Positions 1 through 11,906 of a stretch of 64,000 nt of DNA are shown one piece after another. The number at the start of each line of letters is the position of its first letter. The stretch's first letter is position 1. Under the pieces are notes generated by a model. The model had not been told where the DNA came from and did no database searches. It saw nothing but the letters and a program-made list of their open reading frames with translations. Source of the stretch: Ulva prolifera (taxonomy: Eukaryota > Chlorophyta > Ulvophyceae > Ulvales > Ulvaceae); assembly GCA_023078555.1 (NCBI GenBank), contig CM041198.1:2961354-3025353 (forward strand), written 5' to 3'. The position numbers and the translations under genes were made by a program.

Positions 1-3000
1 TGTGTCGATCGGTCTCCTTGCAGTCGTCCGGGTCCACCGCGACTGAAGTGGTTGACACCTCCAATATCATACGTCATTAGTGTCTACAAAAGGAGCCGAC
101 TGCGTGGGTTACTGCCGCTGGCAGTGGATAAGCCTCCGCCATGTCGGCGCTGATGTGTTCATTTCATGTGGGGTTGCCCACCAGTGTGCCTCAGAGGCGT
201 AGTATTTGAAGTTGTTTCTTGGGATGTTTAGGGCAAGGCAGGGTGGATGCCGGCGGGGGCGCCTGCGAGCAGGCCAAAACAGGGCTCGCTGCCTTGGTAC
301 AGCTGCTGAAGGGTCATATGCTGAGTCGTCCGCACTGCTGCCGCGGCGGGGTGTGCTGTGCTGTGCTGTGCTGTCTGGAGGCCAGCATGTGGTGCATGTG
401 CACGCATGTGCGGGATCCGAGCGAGATATGCCGATGACCTCGTCTGTGGTCGCCGGCACCTGTATCATGTTTGGGTTCTCTTCTTATCACCTAGTGGGTT
501 TTTTTTCCTTCTTTTTTGGTTGTGTGGTCTGCTGAAAGTGTCGTGATCCAGGTAAGCAGTGGTGCCTGTGGCGTGCAGGGCCAGCTTCTCGTTCGGAGAG
601 GCGCCTTAAGCCCAATTGGGACCAGTGTCCAGGTGATTCAATAAGTTATTGCGTTTGAGGTTGACAGTTCAAGTTTGCACTGTAGTCCTTAAGTTTGGAT
701 GCGAAGCAGCTTTTGCTGCAGGGGGTCGCTGCAGGGGGCCGCCTGTACCGGTGGCGCGGTCATCGGAAGACATGCAGTGTTTGTGAATCACAACTCGAGT
801 TTCGATTGATTTTGTGTTGGGGGCGAGAATGTAGAGGGCCATTGGGCTGTCTGGCGTGATCCAGATCCGGTCATGTTGGCTCGAAAATTTTTCCTGGCCC
901 ATTCTGCTCTGGCGGGTTGGTTTGAGCTCTTCGTCGGAGCACACCTTGGATTGATGCTCATGTGTATACTATACAGTGAAGTTGGGGCTGTACATCGGGT
1001 GAGGGATCGTGTGGCGGGGTGTGCTCGCCATGGATCCCGCGGGAGCCGGCGGTCCGATATCGATGGTGACGCAGTATCAGTGATGTTTGATGTTGTTTTC
1101 TGTGGTGATGTGCTTTGACGCCAGCGCCGATAGGGTGTGCAGGTGGGTCTGAGGTCTGTGGGTGTAAGCAGCCTCAGGCTGAGGTGCTGGAGGGCAGGGT
1201 TTGTATACCATGCTCTCCTACGTTGTGTTGTAGTGAGGTGTATAGACTCCCTGAGGCACGTGGACGCCTTCTAGAATGCTTATGTGCATGTAGTCTGCTT
1301 CAGTGTGCCACGGAGACCATCGTGTAAGAGGTAGAGGAGACGGTAGGAATATGCGCTATAGCGCCTATAGAGCCAGAGCTGATCGGGCTGCGCAGTGCGA
1401 TTGTGTGGCACCGGTGTAACGCGTGAGAATACTTTGTACTGGAGAATGTATGATACTCTCAAGCCAGACAGATCAGACATTCGCATATAATCAATTGCTC
1501 ACGAGGACAGTTGTGTGTGCAAACCGATTCGTGGCCTGTATAGATATATCATGGAGTCCTGAACACTGAAAGCTTCCAACACCAACGTCCGACAATCACC
1601 AAGTTCAACTGAAGTTTTGCCACAATCCCAGTTGTGAACAGCAGATCCGTCCTTTTGGCTGTCTAATAATACGGTTGGAGTGATGCCCCGCCCTGCAGCT
1701 GAACGGCAGGACCCCGCCTACCTGCTTTAGCATGCATGCGCTGCTATGTGGACTGCCGCCTTCTAGATCTGCCCAGGCTGTGCTCTGGAAGCTCACCTCG
1801 CAATCACTTGCCAAGCCAGCGAGTGCCTGGAGAATATCTGGGGCCCCCGGGGTGCGGATGTGCATGGCCGCCGGACACCTAAGCTCAGCTTAAGCTCAAT
1901 TGAGTAGACCAGGCTTGTCTACTGCCCGTGACGTAGTCAGCATCTGCTCAGCTGTCTAGACCTGCACCAGATCTGCACCAACACTTATTAAACACTTCAC
2001 ATGGCAGGCTTGGGCCGTGCTCAAAGATACCTACTAGGTTACGTAGACCTACTCTGCTTTACTGGTAGATTCTGACGTGGGAGTCCTGGCCTCGCGCATG
2101 TGGTGGTTGAGCACTAGCTTAAGGTGGTTGAGTGCTAGCTTGACGCGTGTCCACATGCCTCGAGTCTTGATGCCTCTGTCCTGATCATGAAGACTAGCGT
2201 CGCACGCCACCCAGAGTACAAAGCTAGCGCGTGCCAATCGGTGATGCAGCGAATCGTTGCTCAATACATCTGTCCATCACAGATACATGCAGAGGCAGTG
2301 GTGCGTTCTGTGTGTGTTGCGTGCGTGCGTGGGTGTGTGTCGGTGTGTACTTGATCTGCTTGCTTCTTTCGCGGTGCTGCCCGCCTCGCCACTTTGTCCT
2401 TAAGTCCAATTGCAACATACAGACGCAGCACGCATTATCTTTGAGGTACCACTGAGGACTGCGTACCAGCAGCACTGTCCTTCATCTGCCCGTAAGGCTT
2501 CTCTAGAGCCAAGCTTGCAATGGCTATAGTAGCTTAATTAAGCTCAATTGATCTGGTGCTTTGCCATGCAATGGCCCGAGTGCTTCAAACTGTTCTCTAA
2601 ATCTAGACCTAACCTCCTTCATCTGTGGCCGTACGCGTGGTGATGAGCAGCCAGGCCGTTGCCCCGCATAAGACAAGAGCCTTGCAATTGTTCCTGGGCT
2701 ACATCCACCCGGTGTGTTCGGCCGGGGTGGAACCGTGTCTGGCAGCAGCCGCTCATGACCTGCGGTTGGCATTTGCCGAGCGCGAGGGGCAGGGCCTGTG
2801 TTTGAGTGATGCTTCGTGTGTGAGATTATATAACATATGCCCTGGCTGCCTCAGATCTAGACACGTGCTGCATGGCATGCATCCTTTTCCCACCGCACTG
2901 GCAGGGGTATCAGCGCGTACATCTAGACAGATCTGTCTCGAATGCGTGCAAGGCGCTGTCCTCTTTGGAGCAGAGCAGGAGTGCAAGTGGGCGGACGCAT

Positions 3001-3265
3001 CTCAGATCCGTTTTTATCTCAGATCCGTTCACTCTTTTGTTATCATCTCACATACAGGCGCCGGCAGTGGATGCGTGTGGGTCTGCCTTCATGGTTCAGC
3101 TGTTGAAAGCTAGCATGCAGATGTCTGTCTGGCCGTGCACGTGGGCCTTAGGCCACAGTCAAGCTCGATCATCACTTTTCCGGAGAGCTTGGCGAGGATG
3201 GAGCTTGTGGCAGGACAGACCTCCGAGGCAAATCGACAGAATTGCCAGGAATCAGATATCTGTCT

Positions 3266-3295
3266 ATGCCTCTGGGTCTGATGGCCCAGAGGCAT
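3266..3295. repeat. Perfect hairpin, 11-bp stem
   Basis: ATGCCTCTGGG and its reverse complement CCCAGAGGCAT are separated by 8 bases. It lies outside any supported gene, so no role can be assigned. Confidence 0.6.
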
Positions 3296-4877
3296 GGGAC
3301 TGGAGGCAGCTGGAGGCATGGGACTGACTCCACTGTCAGTCGAATCATGAGACTCATTCGTGGACTGGCTATGATACATAATCTGGTATTCCATGACCTG
3401 ATGAGTCAGTCCGCAGAATCTATCTGCGGTGCCCGACTGCGGCATGCCGTCACCGCTGCATCCGACATGCGACGCGTACGGGTAGGTGACCTGAAACGTG
3501 TGTGGCAACTCTCCAGAGGCGATCGAACGCGGCATCTCACGGCACGATGGCGGTGAGAACCAAAGCCACATGAAGCGAGCTGGAGCACGCATGCTGCCAT
3601 GCGCCGACGGCATTGTGATCTTCGCTAGCGTGCACAGCGTCGGTTGCATCCGATGACTGCAAACTGACCAGCCCCGGAGCCGCGTTGTCCTCTGCACCTG
3701 ACGACCATGCCCATGCGATTTGATAGCAGGAGATGTAGCTAGTATAGTGAGCAATAGATAGACTGCACCTGGGGTGCAAGAGATGTGGACAAGGGGTAGC
3801 TGTAAATGTGGCGCTGCTGTCCTGTCGGCGTGCTCGCCTCTCGCCGCCTCCATGTTTCCTCCGATCACCAATCTGAGAAGCTGTTGCTTCTTGTTGTCAG
3901 GGCGATGCCGAGTGGCATGCTACGCCCGCCTCGGCAGCTGGTGAAACCAGGCCACGCAGTGCGCATCGTTCTCAGCGTGAAGCACTTATGACGCCACAAA
4001 AATATGCCACTGGTACTGGTACGTTCATTTCCGGATCTGCAGTCCCGCAGGCTCGTTAAAGCGTCTTGTTGAGATGCTTCCGAAGTGCACCTCAACAGTC
4101 GCGATGCCTAGGCCTAGGACACGTCCGCTGTGAATTGTACTGTCGCTACAGCTGCATTTCCCAGGATATAGCATACAGAACGCCGGCACAACCGTCAGTC
4201 ACTGATCAGTCCAAGCAGCTGCTGAGGTGAGATGGAGGAGTATCTCTGCTGACAGCTTCCTGGGCGTCAGTCACTTGGAAACCTTGGAAAGTGTGAGCCT
4301 TCGTTCAGCGATGTTCAGCGATCGCGCATGCCCATGCCCACGCTGCTCGAGGGTCTGCCTTGCTGTCAAGCCGCCCATTTCCTCCTCGTATCAGCTAAAC
4401 CTAGGTGTAGACAGCAGTGGATGCTTGATTCAGGAGCATGGATGCACAGAAGAGGCAGGCATGTCCCAGACCTAACTGCGCTTCTTCTCATCAGAAGAGG
4501 CTATACCTCGTGCGTGAAGCGCAAAGCACACAGCACACAGCGTGGCAGAGGACCCCAACCTCAAGGGAGCTTCTGAGCAGAACAAGTCACACCAACCAGA
4601 GAGGGCCAGGAGCTACCATCTGGGTGCGGCTATTGCAGTGATGGATATCTCCTGATCCATGCATGACCACACCAGGCGCTGGAGGGCTGGAGGCACATGC
4701 TTCGTTTGTGTGTTCTTGGAGTCCCTGACGTCGTGGCTTTTTTATCATGCACACGAGGAGGCACTGTTCCCTGGCCTGGCCTTGAACTGCAGTTACAACA
4801 CTACAGCAGCCTGTGGCAGAGTCGTATGAATTGGCAATGCTTCCCGACATGCCATGCCACCACGATCTCATCTCACT

Positions 4878-4924
4878 CCGGTGCCACGTGCGTGGCACCG
4901 GGGAGAAGTACTGCTCAGCAGTAC
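4878..4924. repeat. Two adjacent perfect hairpins
   Basis: CCGGTGCCACG / CGTGGCACCGG (2-base loop, 4878-4901) is followed within 7 bases by GTACTGC / GCAGTAC (3-base loop, 4908-4924). They could extrude as cruciforms or, if transcribed, fold as stem-loops. No neighbouring gene explains them. Confidence 0.6.
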
Positions 4925-7148
4925 CGCTGTTGCCCGCTAGCACAGAGCTGTTGTACTATCACACTCAGCCAGATCTAGATCGTACCGAGACAGTCCAGTA
5001 AAGTACATCTAGCTTAATTCATTCTTTAGGTTACTGTTACTTATTTACTATTTAATATGCTCTACTTCACTGTCACATGGTGCGTACATATTTGAGCCGC
5101 CAGCTCGCATGGCAATGTACCAGTGTAGTGATTGCTCAAGTAAAGCTCTATGCTAGCACGGATCACCACACCCACTGTATACTGCAATAGTAGTGCACAG
5201 ATCATGCAGCTGTTGCAGCACCCTTGACCCCCTTGGTGCATGTTTTGAAACCCCATTCGTTGAACCGTTGAAACCCCAAACAGCCTGCCAGTTAGCTGCA
5301 GCTTCCCTGGTGCGAACGGTGTCACCAGGGTGGTCACCTCCACGACTCCAATTTTTTTTTCAATCTGCAACTCAAATGTTAACACATTTAAACCTGCGTG
5401 TGCCGTTTCAGCCCCAACGTGTCCAGCAGACGCGTCCAGCAGACGTGTCCAGCAGGCGCGTGCTCGGTATTTTCACAGTCTGGCCTGTAGGTCGCACTGT
5501 GCATTAGTTCAAGCAGTACTAGAGCCACCCCGTGGGCCTCATCTAGATCTCGGGGGCTCATGTATGCAGTCGATGTGCACCTGCATCATCCTAGGGCACA
5601 AAAACAAAGCGTCCATGGCCAGTGGTAGTCGGCAACCGGCTATGTGTCCCATCAGCACCTGGTGCCACCACCACTTTGTTGCCACCGTGATGCCTATGAC
5701 TGTGTGACCAGGACGGGCCGCCATGCTGATGCCCTTGGCCATGTGGTGCCTGCTGAATGTACAATTTAGAGCGCGGTCGCTGTCTCGGTTTTGTGGGCCT
5801 GTCTGCCACCTCACAACTGCATGCAACGAGACACAGAGATGCATCAGGGCATCACTCCGTGCGAGCCGGTAAAGTACAGTAAAGTAGATCTGAATGAAGC
5901 TAGTACTCTTTCCTTTGTAACTAGAATATATATTCACACGCCCACGCCAACCGTGGGTCCGTATCCACTACTGTTGGTGGCGTTGTGTCACCGAACCGCC
6001 GCAGCAGTCTCGGTCCCAACCGGCTCACAGTAGACTCTGGTGTTGAGTCGTCAGGCCCGATCACATGTAACAATCCCTAACATTCAGGACTAATCTCTTG
6101 GTGGCAGCCCTGGAAATGCTGCACAGCGACCCAACACTGCCAGACTCGAGCCTCTAGACCGCCGCAGAACCCCCAAGCCAGCCGCCTCAAACCAGGCCGG
6201 TGCTGATTATGTAGGCTGCCTGTGCGTGTGGCCAGACTCTCGAATATCTGGAGCCGGCCCTGCCTGATCGTGCTCGGGAGCGCTGGCCCGATCACACCGA
6301 AACTCTCTGCCAGGGTCTCTGGCTCTCATTGTGAGATGACAGCCCCTGGAAAACACGAAAGTACTCGTACTCACGTGATTCGCGTCTGCTGCCAGCTGCA
6401 GGTTGAGGCCCTGCTGTGCTGCCTGGTCCCTGGTTGTTGGTATATAGGGACGATGTCGTCCCTCATGGGGGACTATATATATATAGTAGCGCCGCTGCTC
6501 AGGCCGGCAGCACCTGGCAAGGATATTCCGATACGATGAGCAGCTGGGCATATGTCACCCGATGTGACTCAGGCGTGCCACGTGTGCATGCATCCAATGC
6601 ATGTCAATGGGCAATCACCCTCTAGGCCAACATGACAACGCAGACCCGCAATGGTGAAGTAGAGTAAATGTGGATGGTGCCAGGGACCCCATTGGCCAAA
6701 TGCATTTTCAACAGTGCAGGCGGCAACAACACTGCCAGTCAGTGAATACTACACCCATGTGTCAACAGGAGGAGTCAGAGAGGCATGTACTCTGGGACAG
6801 CACAGCAGCACACACCGCAAGGCCACAGCACGCTCAACCCAGGACACCCAGCACCGCAGGGTCCAGGGTCCACACCGATGTTCCACGCTGATGTGGACAT
6901 GCCTCTCCGCGTCAACCCCTGGTGACACACCCTCGTGGACATACGGCCTGCACACTTGCCTTGCCTATTCCCTTGTGACTGCGTGCACACTTGCCGTGGG
7001 TCCGTTGGCCCGGGTCGGTGGTTGTGTTCTTGTCCTGGCGCCGTGCCCGCCTCGCCGCCTCTATCCTCTCAACACACAGTACTGTTGCGTCACTGCACAC
7101 ACCGCTATCCTTGTAGCACACAGTTGCTGCACACGTACTTGTGTCTCC

Positions 7149-7175
7149 CTGCCTAGGCAGTCACTGCCTAGGCAG
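7149..7175. repeat. Duplicated 12-bp palindrome
   Basis: CTGCCTAGGCAG occurs twice, separated by TCA. The 27-bp block is self-complementary except at its central base. Confidence 0.6.
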
Positions 7176-7715
7176 GGTACACGGTGTACGGTGATGGCAG
7201 CACCTACTGCGATCACTGCAAACTGGTAGGCTCTGGCAGAGCCCTTTTTATTTCCTCGGTGTTGGGGTCTTCCTGGTGCGTTCAGCCTGCTCCCTGGTGT
7301 CTGTAGCTACAGCCAATGCCAGATTTGGTGAGTTGAGATCTCAGCAATCATCAACGATCGTGATGACGACGGTGATGCTAATCTCAAAGAACCAACAGCC
7401 CTACCAGTGAATACCAAGCTCAGGTGGGCGTCAAGCTTTGCACCTTGATTATGGTCAATGAAACAGATCATAGATCATGCCTAGGGCGTTCTTACTCATC
7501 TATTGCAGAAAGATGTGTGCACGCAAGCATGCATGCATGCAACCCTCCTCCCCTCCCACAGTCCCATGGCCCCCAATTGTCTTAAGCCACAGGCACCATA
7601 TATCTTACGAGGGTGGGGGAGGGGGTTCTCAAGGCGGCCGGGTGCCGGGTGTGGTGTCCGTGTGCTTGGGTGTGCCTGTGATGTTCCGGCTTGCCCTCGG
7701 GCGACTTGCTTTTGA

Positions 7716-7780
7716 TACAAAAGAGTAAACGGGAGAAGACAATCACCAGAAAAGAACCTCAGGCTCATCTGAATCAACAG
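7716..7780 (-). mobile_element. LINE family 1 tail (variant)
   Basis: On the minus strand this ends GTCTTCTCCCGTTTACTCTTTTGTA, here split for reading as GTCTTCTCCCG and TTTACTCTTTTGTA. It is a diverged copy of the family 1 3' end defined at 8937-9480. I could not find a clear target-site duplication. Confidence 0.45.
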
Positions 7781-8040
7781 CCACATACACACGATCACGC
7801 GATCACACTACAACCGCGCCTGTTGATGCGCGTATGGGGGCAGTGCTGACATCACAGCGATGTGGTCTTGGTCTTGCGAGGAGGTGTAATGCCCGCAGTG
7901 CTACCTGCCTGTGCTACCTGCCTCCACGATGTAACTGCAGAGTACCTGCGCAGCACAAGCATGCTTGTATGTAGCCCGCATCATGATCACCTCAAACAGC
8001 TCCACATATGACCACCTCAAAGAACCTGTAGCTGTTGTTT

Positions 8041-8082
8041 CGGATGACACTCTTTTGTGGTGTCTGTCTTCTCCCGTTTACG
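8041..8082 (+). mobile_element. LINE family 1 tail fragment (variant)
   Basis: CGGATGACAC is followed by TGTCTTCTCCCGTTTAC, matching the internal part of the family 1 tail. The usual terminal CTCTTTTGTAA is missing after the match, and a similar TCTTTTGT block sits upstream instead, so the copy is rearranged or belongs to a subfamily. Confidence 0.35.
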
Positions 8083-8334
8083 AAAAACTATACGGTCCTA
8101 CGGTGCGATATACGCTTACACGCTTACACGGCATCATCATATGCGCCATGCGGTGCAATTTCCGGTATTATTAAAGATTCTAGATCTGATTTCATATAAG
8201 GTAGTAGACCTTGATTTGTACGCTTTTGGCGGACCTTACGTTGATGCGCACTGCTTCTGTAACAGACGCATGCATGGGTCTCCAGTGGAGACTCTTCCCT
8301 GGTTTCGAACGTCCGCACGCCCGCGCTTCGGCTA

Positions 8335-8417
8335 TGCAGGACTTACAAAAGAGTGAGCGGAAGAAGACAAACACCAAAACCGAATCTCATCCGAGTCAAC
8401 AACAGCACACACACCGT
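8335..8417 (-). mobile_element. LINE family 1 tail, 10-bp TSD
   Basis: The reverse complement carries GGATGAGATTCGGTTTTGG and ends TTCACTCTTTTGTAA, the family 1 3' end. It is bracketed by GCTTCGGCTA at 8325-8334 and 8418-8427, the expected signature of target-primed reverse transcription of a heavily 5'-truncated copy. Confidence 0.6.
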
Positions 8418-8726
8418 GCTTCGGCTACTAGCTGCATAGTATGCATACGTATGGCCAGCTGCAGGTGGTGCATACAACAGTGTGTCTCTCCGACACCGTC
8501 CTTGCCGCACATCATTCACCATTTCTTGTGCAAAAAGTTGCTGTGCACTCAGTCTCACTCAACAAAGGCATTCACCAGCAGCTTGTTTGCGCGCTTCGCG
8601 AATCTGCGATCCAGGTGTCAACAACGCTGTTGTGTAGTGCATGGCGGAGCAGTGTGGTGAGTGGTGTCGCGTGACGCACGCTGCATGCGAGATTCCAACA
8701 CCCCGAGTTTGGCTGAAAACCGGTCA

Positions 8727-8790
8727 TTATAAAAGAGTGAATTCGTTCGAACGGGAGAAGACAAACACCAAAACCGAATCTCATCCGAAT
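8727..8790 (-). mobile_element. LINE family 1 tail, interrupted
   Basis: This is the same minus-strand tail (GGATGAGATTCGGTTTTGG ... CACTCTTTT), but with about 9 extra bases (ATTCGTTCG on the + strand) between the CCCGTT and CACTC blocks. No duplication was recognised at its edges. Confidence 0.5.
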
Positions 8791-8936
8791 CATCACACAT
8801 GTTCCCTGCGCTGTGCCCGCGAGGCTTTCCGGGCCCCGTTAACCCGTCACGACAAATTCGAATTTACCCGAATTCACCCGGGACACTGAACATTACAGAG
8901 GAGTCTCACACGAACACGTGTAGAACAAACGGGTCC

Positions 8937-9480
8937 GCGCCTGGAGATGGCGGCCGTGGACGTCGTGGTCACACATGCGCCGGCGGCCTCATACGTGGCC
9001 GCTGCGGCGCGAGAGACGGGTGCGACGGCGGAGCGGGCGGAGGACAGGAAGCGGGACCGCTCCCGGCGGGACGTGCCTGACCATGCCGCATGGCGGCCGC
9101 GTTCCGGTTTGTTCCGTTTGCAGTCGAATCGTGTGGCTTCATGGGCAAGGCTGCCGTGAGGTTTGTCGGTCAGTTGGGGGATGTGGCCGCTGCCAGTGGG
9201 CGCATCTCCAAAGGCGCGTTTGTCCAGTGGGCGCTGCGGGTGTACATGTTGTCGGTGTCATTGCAGCGTGGCAATGCGGATATGTATCGGAAGTCTGGGC
9301 TTGTCATCTCTCGGGAGCAGGGGTTGCGGTATGATGCGGGCCTAGAGGACGCGATCCTGCCGGACTGAGTTGTGCGTGCGGTTGTTGTGTTCGTGTGTGT
9401 GTGAGTGTAGGTTGATGTTGATGCGGATGAGATTCGGTTTCAGTGTTTGTTTTCTCCCGTTCACTCTTTTGTAACACCCC
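8937..9480 (+). mobile_element. 5'-truncated LINE copy with 20-bp TSD
   Basis: A 544-bp insertion is flanked by perfect direct repeats CGTGTAGAACAAACGGGTCC at 8917-8936 and 9481-9500. Its first two thirds encode the end of a LINE-type ORF (next entry). Its last 60 bases read GGATGAGATTCGG, then a GT-rich stretch, then CCCGTTCACTCTTTTGTAA, which is the sequence found at every short family 1 tail in this window. This copy therefore identifies those 50-bp repeats as the 3' untranslated end of one LINE family. Confidence 0.75.
8938..9368 (+). pseudogene. C-terminal end of a LINE-type reverse transcriptase ORF, frameshifted
   Basis: Two frames together give a protein-like sequence. The first (about 8947-9075) has DVVVTHAPAASYVAAAARE and a charged ERAEDRKRDRSRRD stretch. 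The second (9090-9368, ending in TGA) has FRFVPFAVESCGFMGK, SGRISKGAFVQWALR and LQRGNADMYRKSGLVIS. From memory, tails of this form (VVVTHP-AASYV, RFVPxAxETxG, SKxAFVxxAxRxLS, RGN) close reverse-transcriptase ORFs of non-LTR retrotransposons in algae and other protists; I could not search for this. The frame change falls near 9080-9095. No RT catalytic part remains because the copy is 5'-truncated just upstream. The 3' flank carries the family tail and the TSD, which independently supports a LINE origin. Confidence 0.6.
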
Positions 9481-9588
9481 CGTGTAGAACAAACGGGTCC
9501 CTGACGACTTCGCAGCAGCTCTAAGCTGAATTCACATGTGCACTCACGCTCATGCCACCATCACCGAGGCCCGCACGCGCCCCCAGAG

Positions 9589-9666
9589 TTTACAAAAGAG
9601 TGACCGGAAGAAGACAAACACCAAAACCGAATCCCATCCGAGTCAACAGCAACACATACATACACC
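9589..9666 (-). mobile_element. LINE family 1 tail, perfect 11-bp TSD
   Basis: This 78-bp insertion has CGCCCCCAGAG at both edges (9578-9588 and 9667-9677). On the minus strand it ends CACTCTTTTGTAAA. It is one of the cleanest short copies. Confidence 0.7.
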
Positions 9667-9747
9667 CGCCCCCAGAGAGACTGCGTGGACGAACTCACGG
9701 GCGCGGCGCCGCTCAACCTGGGCATGGGTCCACCTCGAGAGATCGAA

Positions 9748-9842
9748 ATTGCGAATTTGATGCGCTGCACGGTACTGAGATTGCTCGGCCAGCGTCGCAG
9801 CGCAGGTGCAGACCGTCTAATTGCGAATTTGATGCGCTGCAC
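9748..9842. repeat. 24-bp direct repeat
   Basis: ATTGCGAATTTGATGCGCTG followed by CACG occurs at about 9748-9771 and again at about 9819-9842, in otherwise unannotated sequence just left of the array. Confidence 0.55.
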
Positions 9843-9935
9843 GCCGTCGACGCCAGACAAGATCGAAAGTGCAGCGTCGACGTCAGGTGCGGGTGCCTGC
9901 ACTCGGTCGAAGCTGTCCCCGTGACGGTCTACAAT

Positions 9936-11906
9936 GATGGCACTACGTGCCTAGCCCACCGGGCGGGGCGTAGGGGACGCGGGGGTGGCGGGGTGCGGGG
10001 TGCGGGGTACGCGCGGGGTGTCGGGACATCGATGACTGTGATTTGGTTGCCGTAGACGGGCTCGTCCACGGGGGCGGGGCTGCGGAGGTGGCATGTGGGG
10101 CCGAGGTGCTGAGGTGGTGGGAGCGTGGCACTGAGACAGCAGCAATGGCTGTTCTGTATGTTGTAGGTAGTTGTGCATATGTGTATGTTCCGAAGAGGGC
10201 AGATGGCCGTGGTACGGGTGAGCATGCTTCGGAATTTGAAGCTAGTGTGAGTGCATGTTTGTGGGTCCCTCGCAGTGGAAGGATAGTGGAAGGATAGTCT
10301 GGGCGTACAAGTGCAAGCTTCATTTGCATTTGTAGCAGCTTGTGCTGTGTTGCTCCATGTTGTGGTGCCCATTGAGTTCCTAGCAAAGGACAGAGGTTGT
10401 AGGCGAGAGGGTGCAAGCTTCTGTTGCAATAACTTGTGTTCTTCTGTGATCAGATGACATGTGTCCATGTGCAGAGAATGCAGGCCTGAATGTGCATGCC
10501 TCAAGCACCGCAGTGCTGCCGCTTGTGTGACATTGTGTTGTCTGTTGCTATTCCATCGTTCCCTGCTTCGAGTGGTCTGCCTGCTTTGCCATCAGAAGGC
10601 CAGCGCCAATTGTGCTACCGAAACGACTGGCCAGATCTATGTCGTGAGGGGCTGCAGCAGGCTGTGGTGCTGAACAGACTGTATGAGCTGTCACGGAGCG
10701 GCTCAGTAAAACAGAGGGTTGTGGCCATCGACAGCCAGCGCATTCTGTGCGATGCAGCAACATTTGCAGCCGAGAGGGTACTTGTCATGTGTCGAGAGCT
10801 TGTGCATCTGTGTGCGCAGCGGTCGTGCATCTTTGCAACAGCGACGGTACATGCCGCTGGAATAGCAACGCAGCATGGCACATGTCCAGCTATATGTCAG
10901 CAATAGAACGGTACATGTTTCGAGCGAACAATCGATGATGTTTTACCGTTGCATCTGGCGTGCTTGGTAGCTGGTCGCTGGGACAGCGACATCATGCTGC
11001 TGTGCAAGCAGCCGAGCACAGCAAACGCCATATTCCAATGCGGTGACATGAGCCTCGTTGCCTTTTTCCAGAGATCTGTGCGAGTGTCTAGACGGCGAAG
11101 CGGTGCACAGCAAAGGAGGGCAGCCAGGCGTCGCGGGCACTACAGAGCTGTTGCATCATTGACAGCTCTGCGTGGAACATACTGTTGTGACACTATACTC
11201 GATGCAGCATGGCCATACGATCGACAGGGCCGCACACAGCAAGAGTGTGATTTGTGACAGCATACCCGGACCATCACTCCGAAGATGGCTACCTTCATCG
11301 GGGCCAGACCGGGGCAGGCGGTCGCAGCATTTACAGCTGCTTGAGCAGATATCAATCCTCTGCAAGCTGTGCGCGGTGGGATTCGCACACAGCAGGCATT
11401 CAGCACGGCTCACAGCGCGCACAGAGCATCGTCGACTACAGAAACAGAGGATGCAGCCAGCGAAATGATCAACGGATGCAGCGGGAACGCCGTTTGTGAA
11501 CTATAGAATGTCGGCAGCTGCATGTGCAGCTGCCAAGTTTGTCTGACCGGTGAAAGCAACCGTCCGTGCCAAGTCTGCTCGGCAGCCGGTACGCCGGGAC
11601 ATGAACGGGCTGCAGCGCTGGCCTGCTGGGACGGCATGAGTGAAGCATGCAGCAAAATTAATTGTATACCTCTTTCCGGCTGTGTCGCCGCACGTCCGCA
11701 CGCTACAGGTGTCGCTCGGATCTGCGAAGGTCGGTGCCGGGACCATGCCGGAACGATCGATCGAACATTCCGGAACAGTTGACCATGTACGCGGTCGACG
11801 CGGCGCCAGGGGGCGATCAATATACTAAAAACGCGTGGAATGCGTGGCGAGGGGGGCGATCCGACACGTGGGGAGGGGCGCGACGCTCTAAGGCCCGGTG
11901 GGCAAT
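9936..11906 (+). repeat. Array unit A1 (type A)
   Basis: This is the first unit of the array. It starts GATGGCACTACGTGCCTA then GCCCACCGGGC and ends GCCCGGTGGGC then AAT at 11906, where the next unit begins without a spacer. It holds a G-rich first 200 bp, a central part without long conserved coding frames, and a GC-rich terminal part. A small + strand frame at 10461-10673 (VCLLCHQKA ... VVRGC) has a counterpart in type B units. The left flank CTACAAT is the border with non-array DNA. The first 1.6 kb is nearly identical (about five differences by eye) to unit A5. Confidence 0.75.

Larger units (their letters stand above)
1..7715. other. Region without a recognisable gene
   Basis: I see no reading frame here that resembles a known family; open frames are short, overlap on both strands and have mixed composition. 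Supported elements are three perfect or near-perfect hairpins (listed separately). GC-rich stretches at about 2360-2395 and 7030-7068 contain TGCCCGCCTCGCC and resemble the end of the second LINE family seen at 61954. CTAG-rich short palindromes (TCTAGA, AGATCT) are frequent. Genes with short exons could be hidden here. Confidence 0.5.

Noticed and set aside
3110-3871. 253-codon minus-strand frame
   Set aside because: No recognisable motif, overlaps open frames on the other strand and includes the 3266-3295 hairpin; long chance frames are expected in GC-rich DNA.
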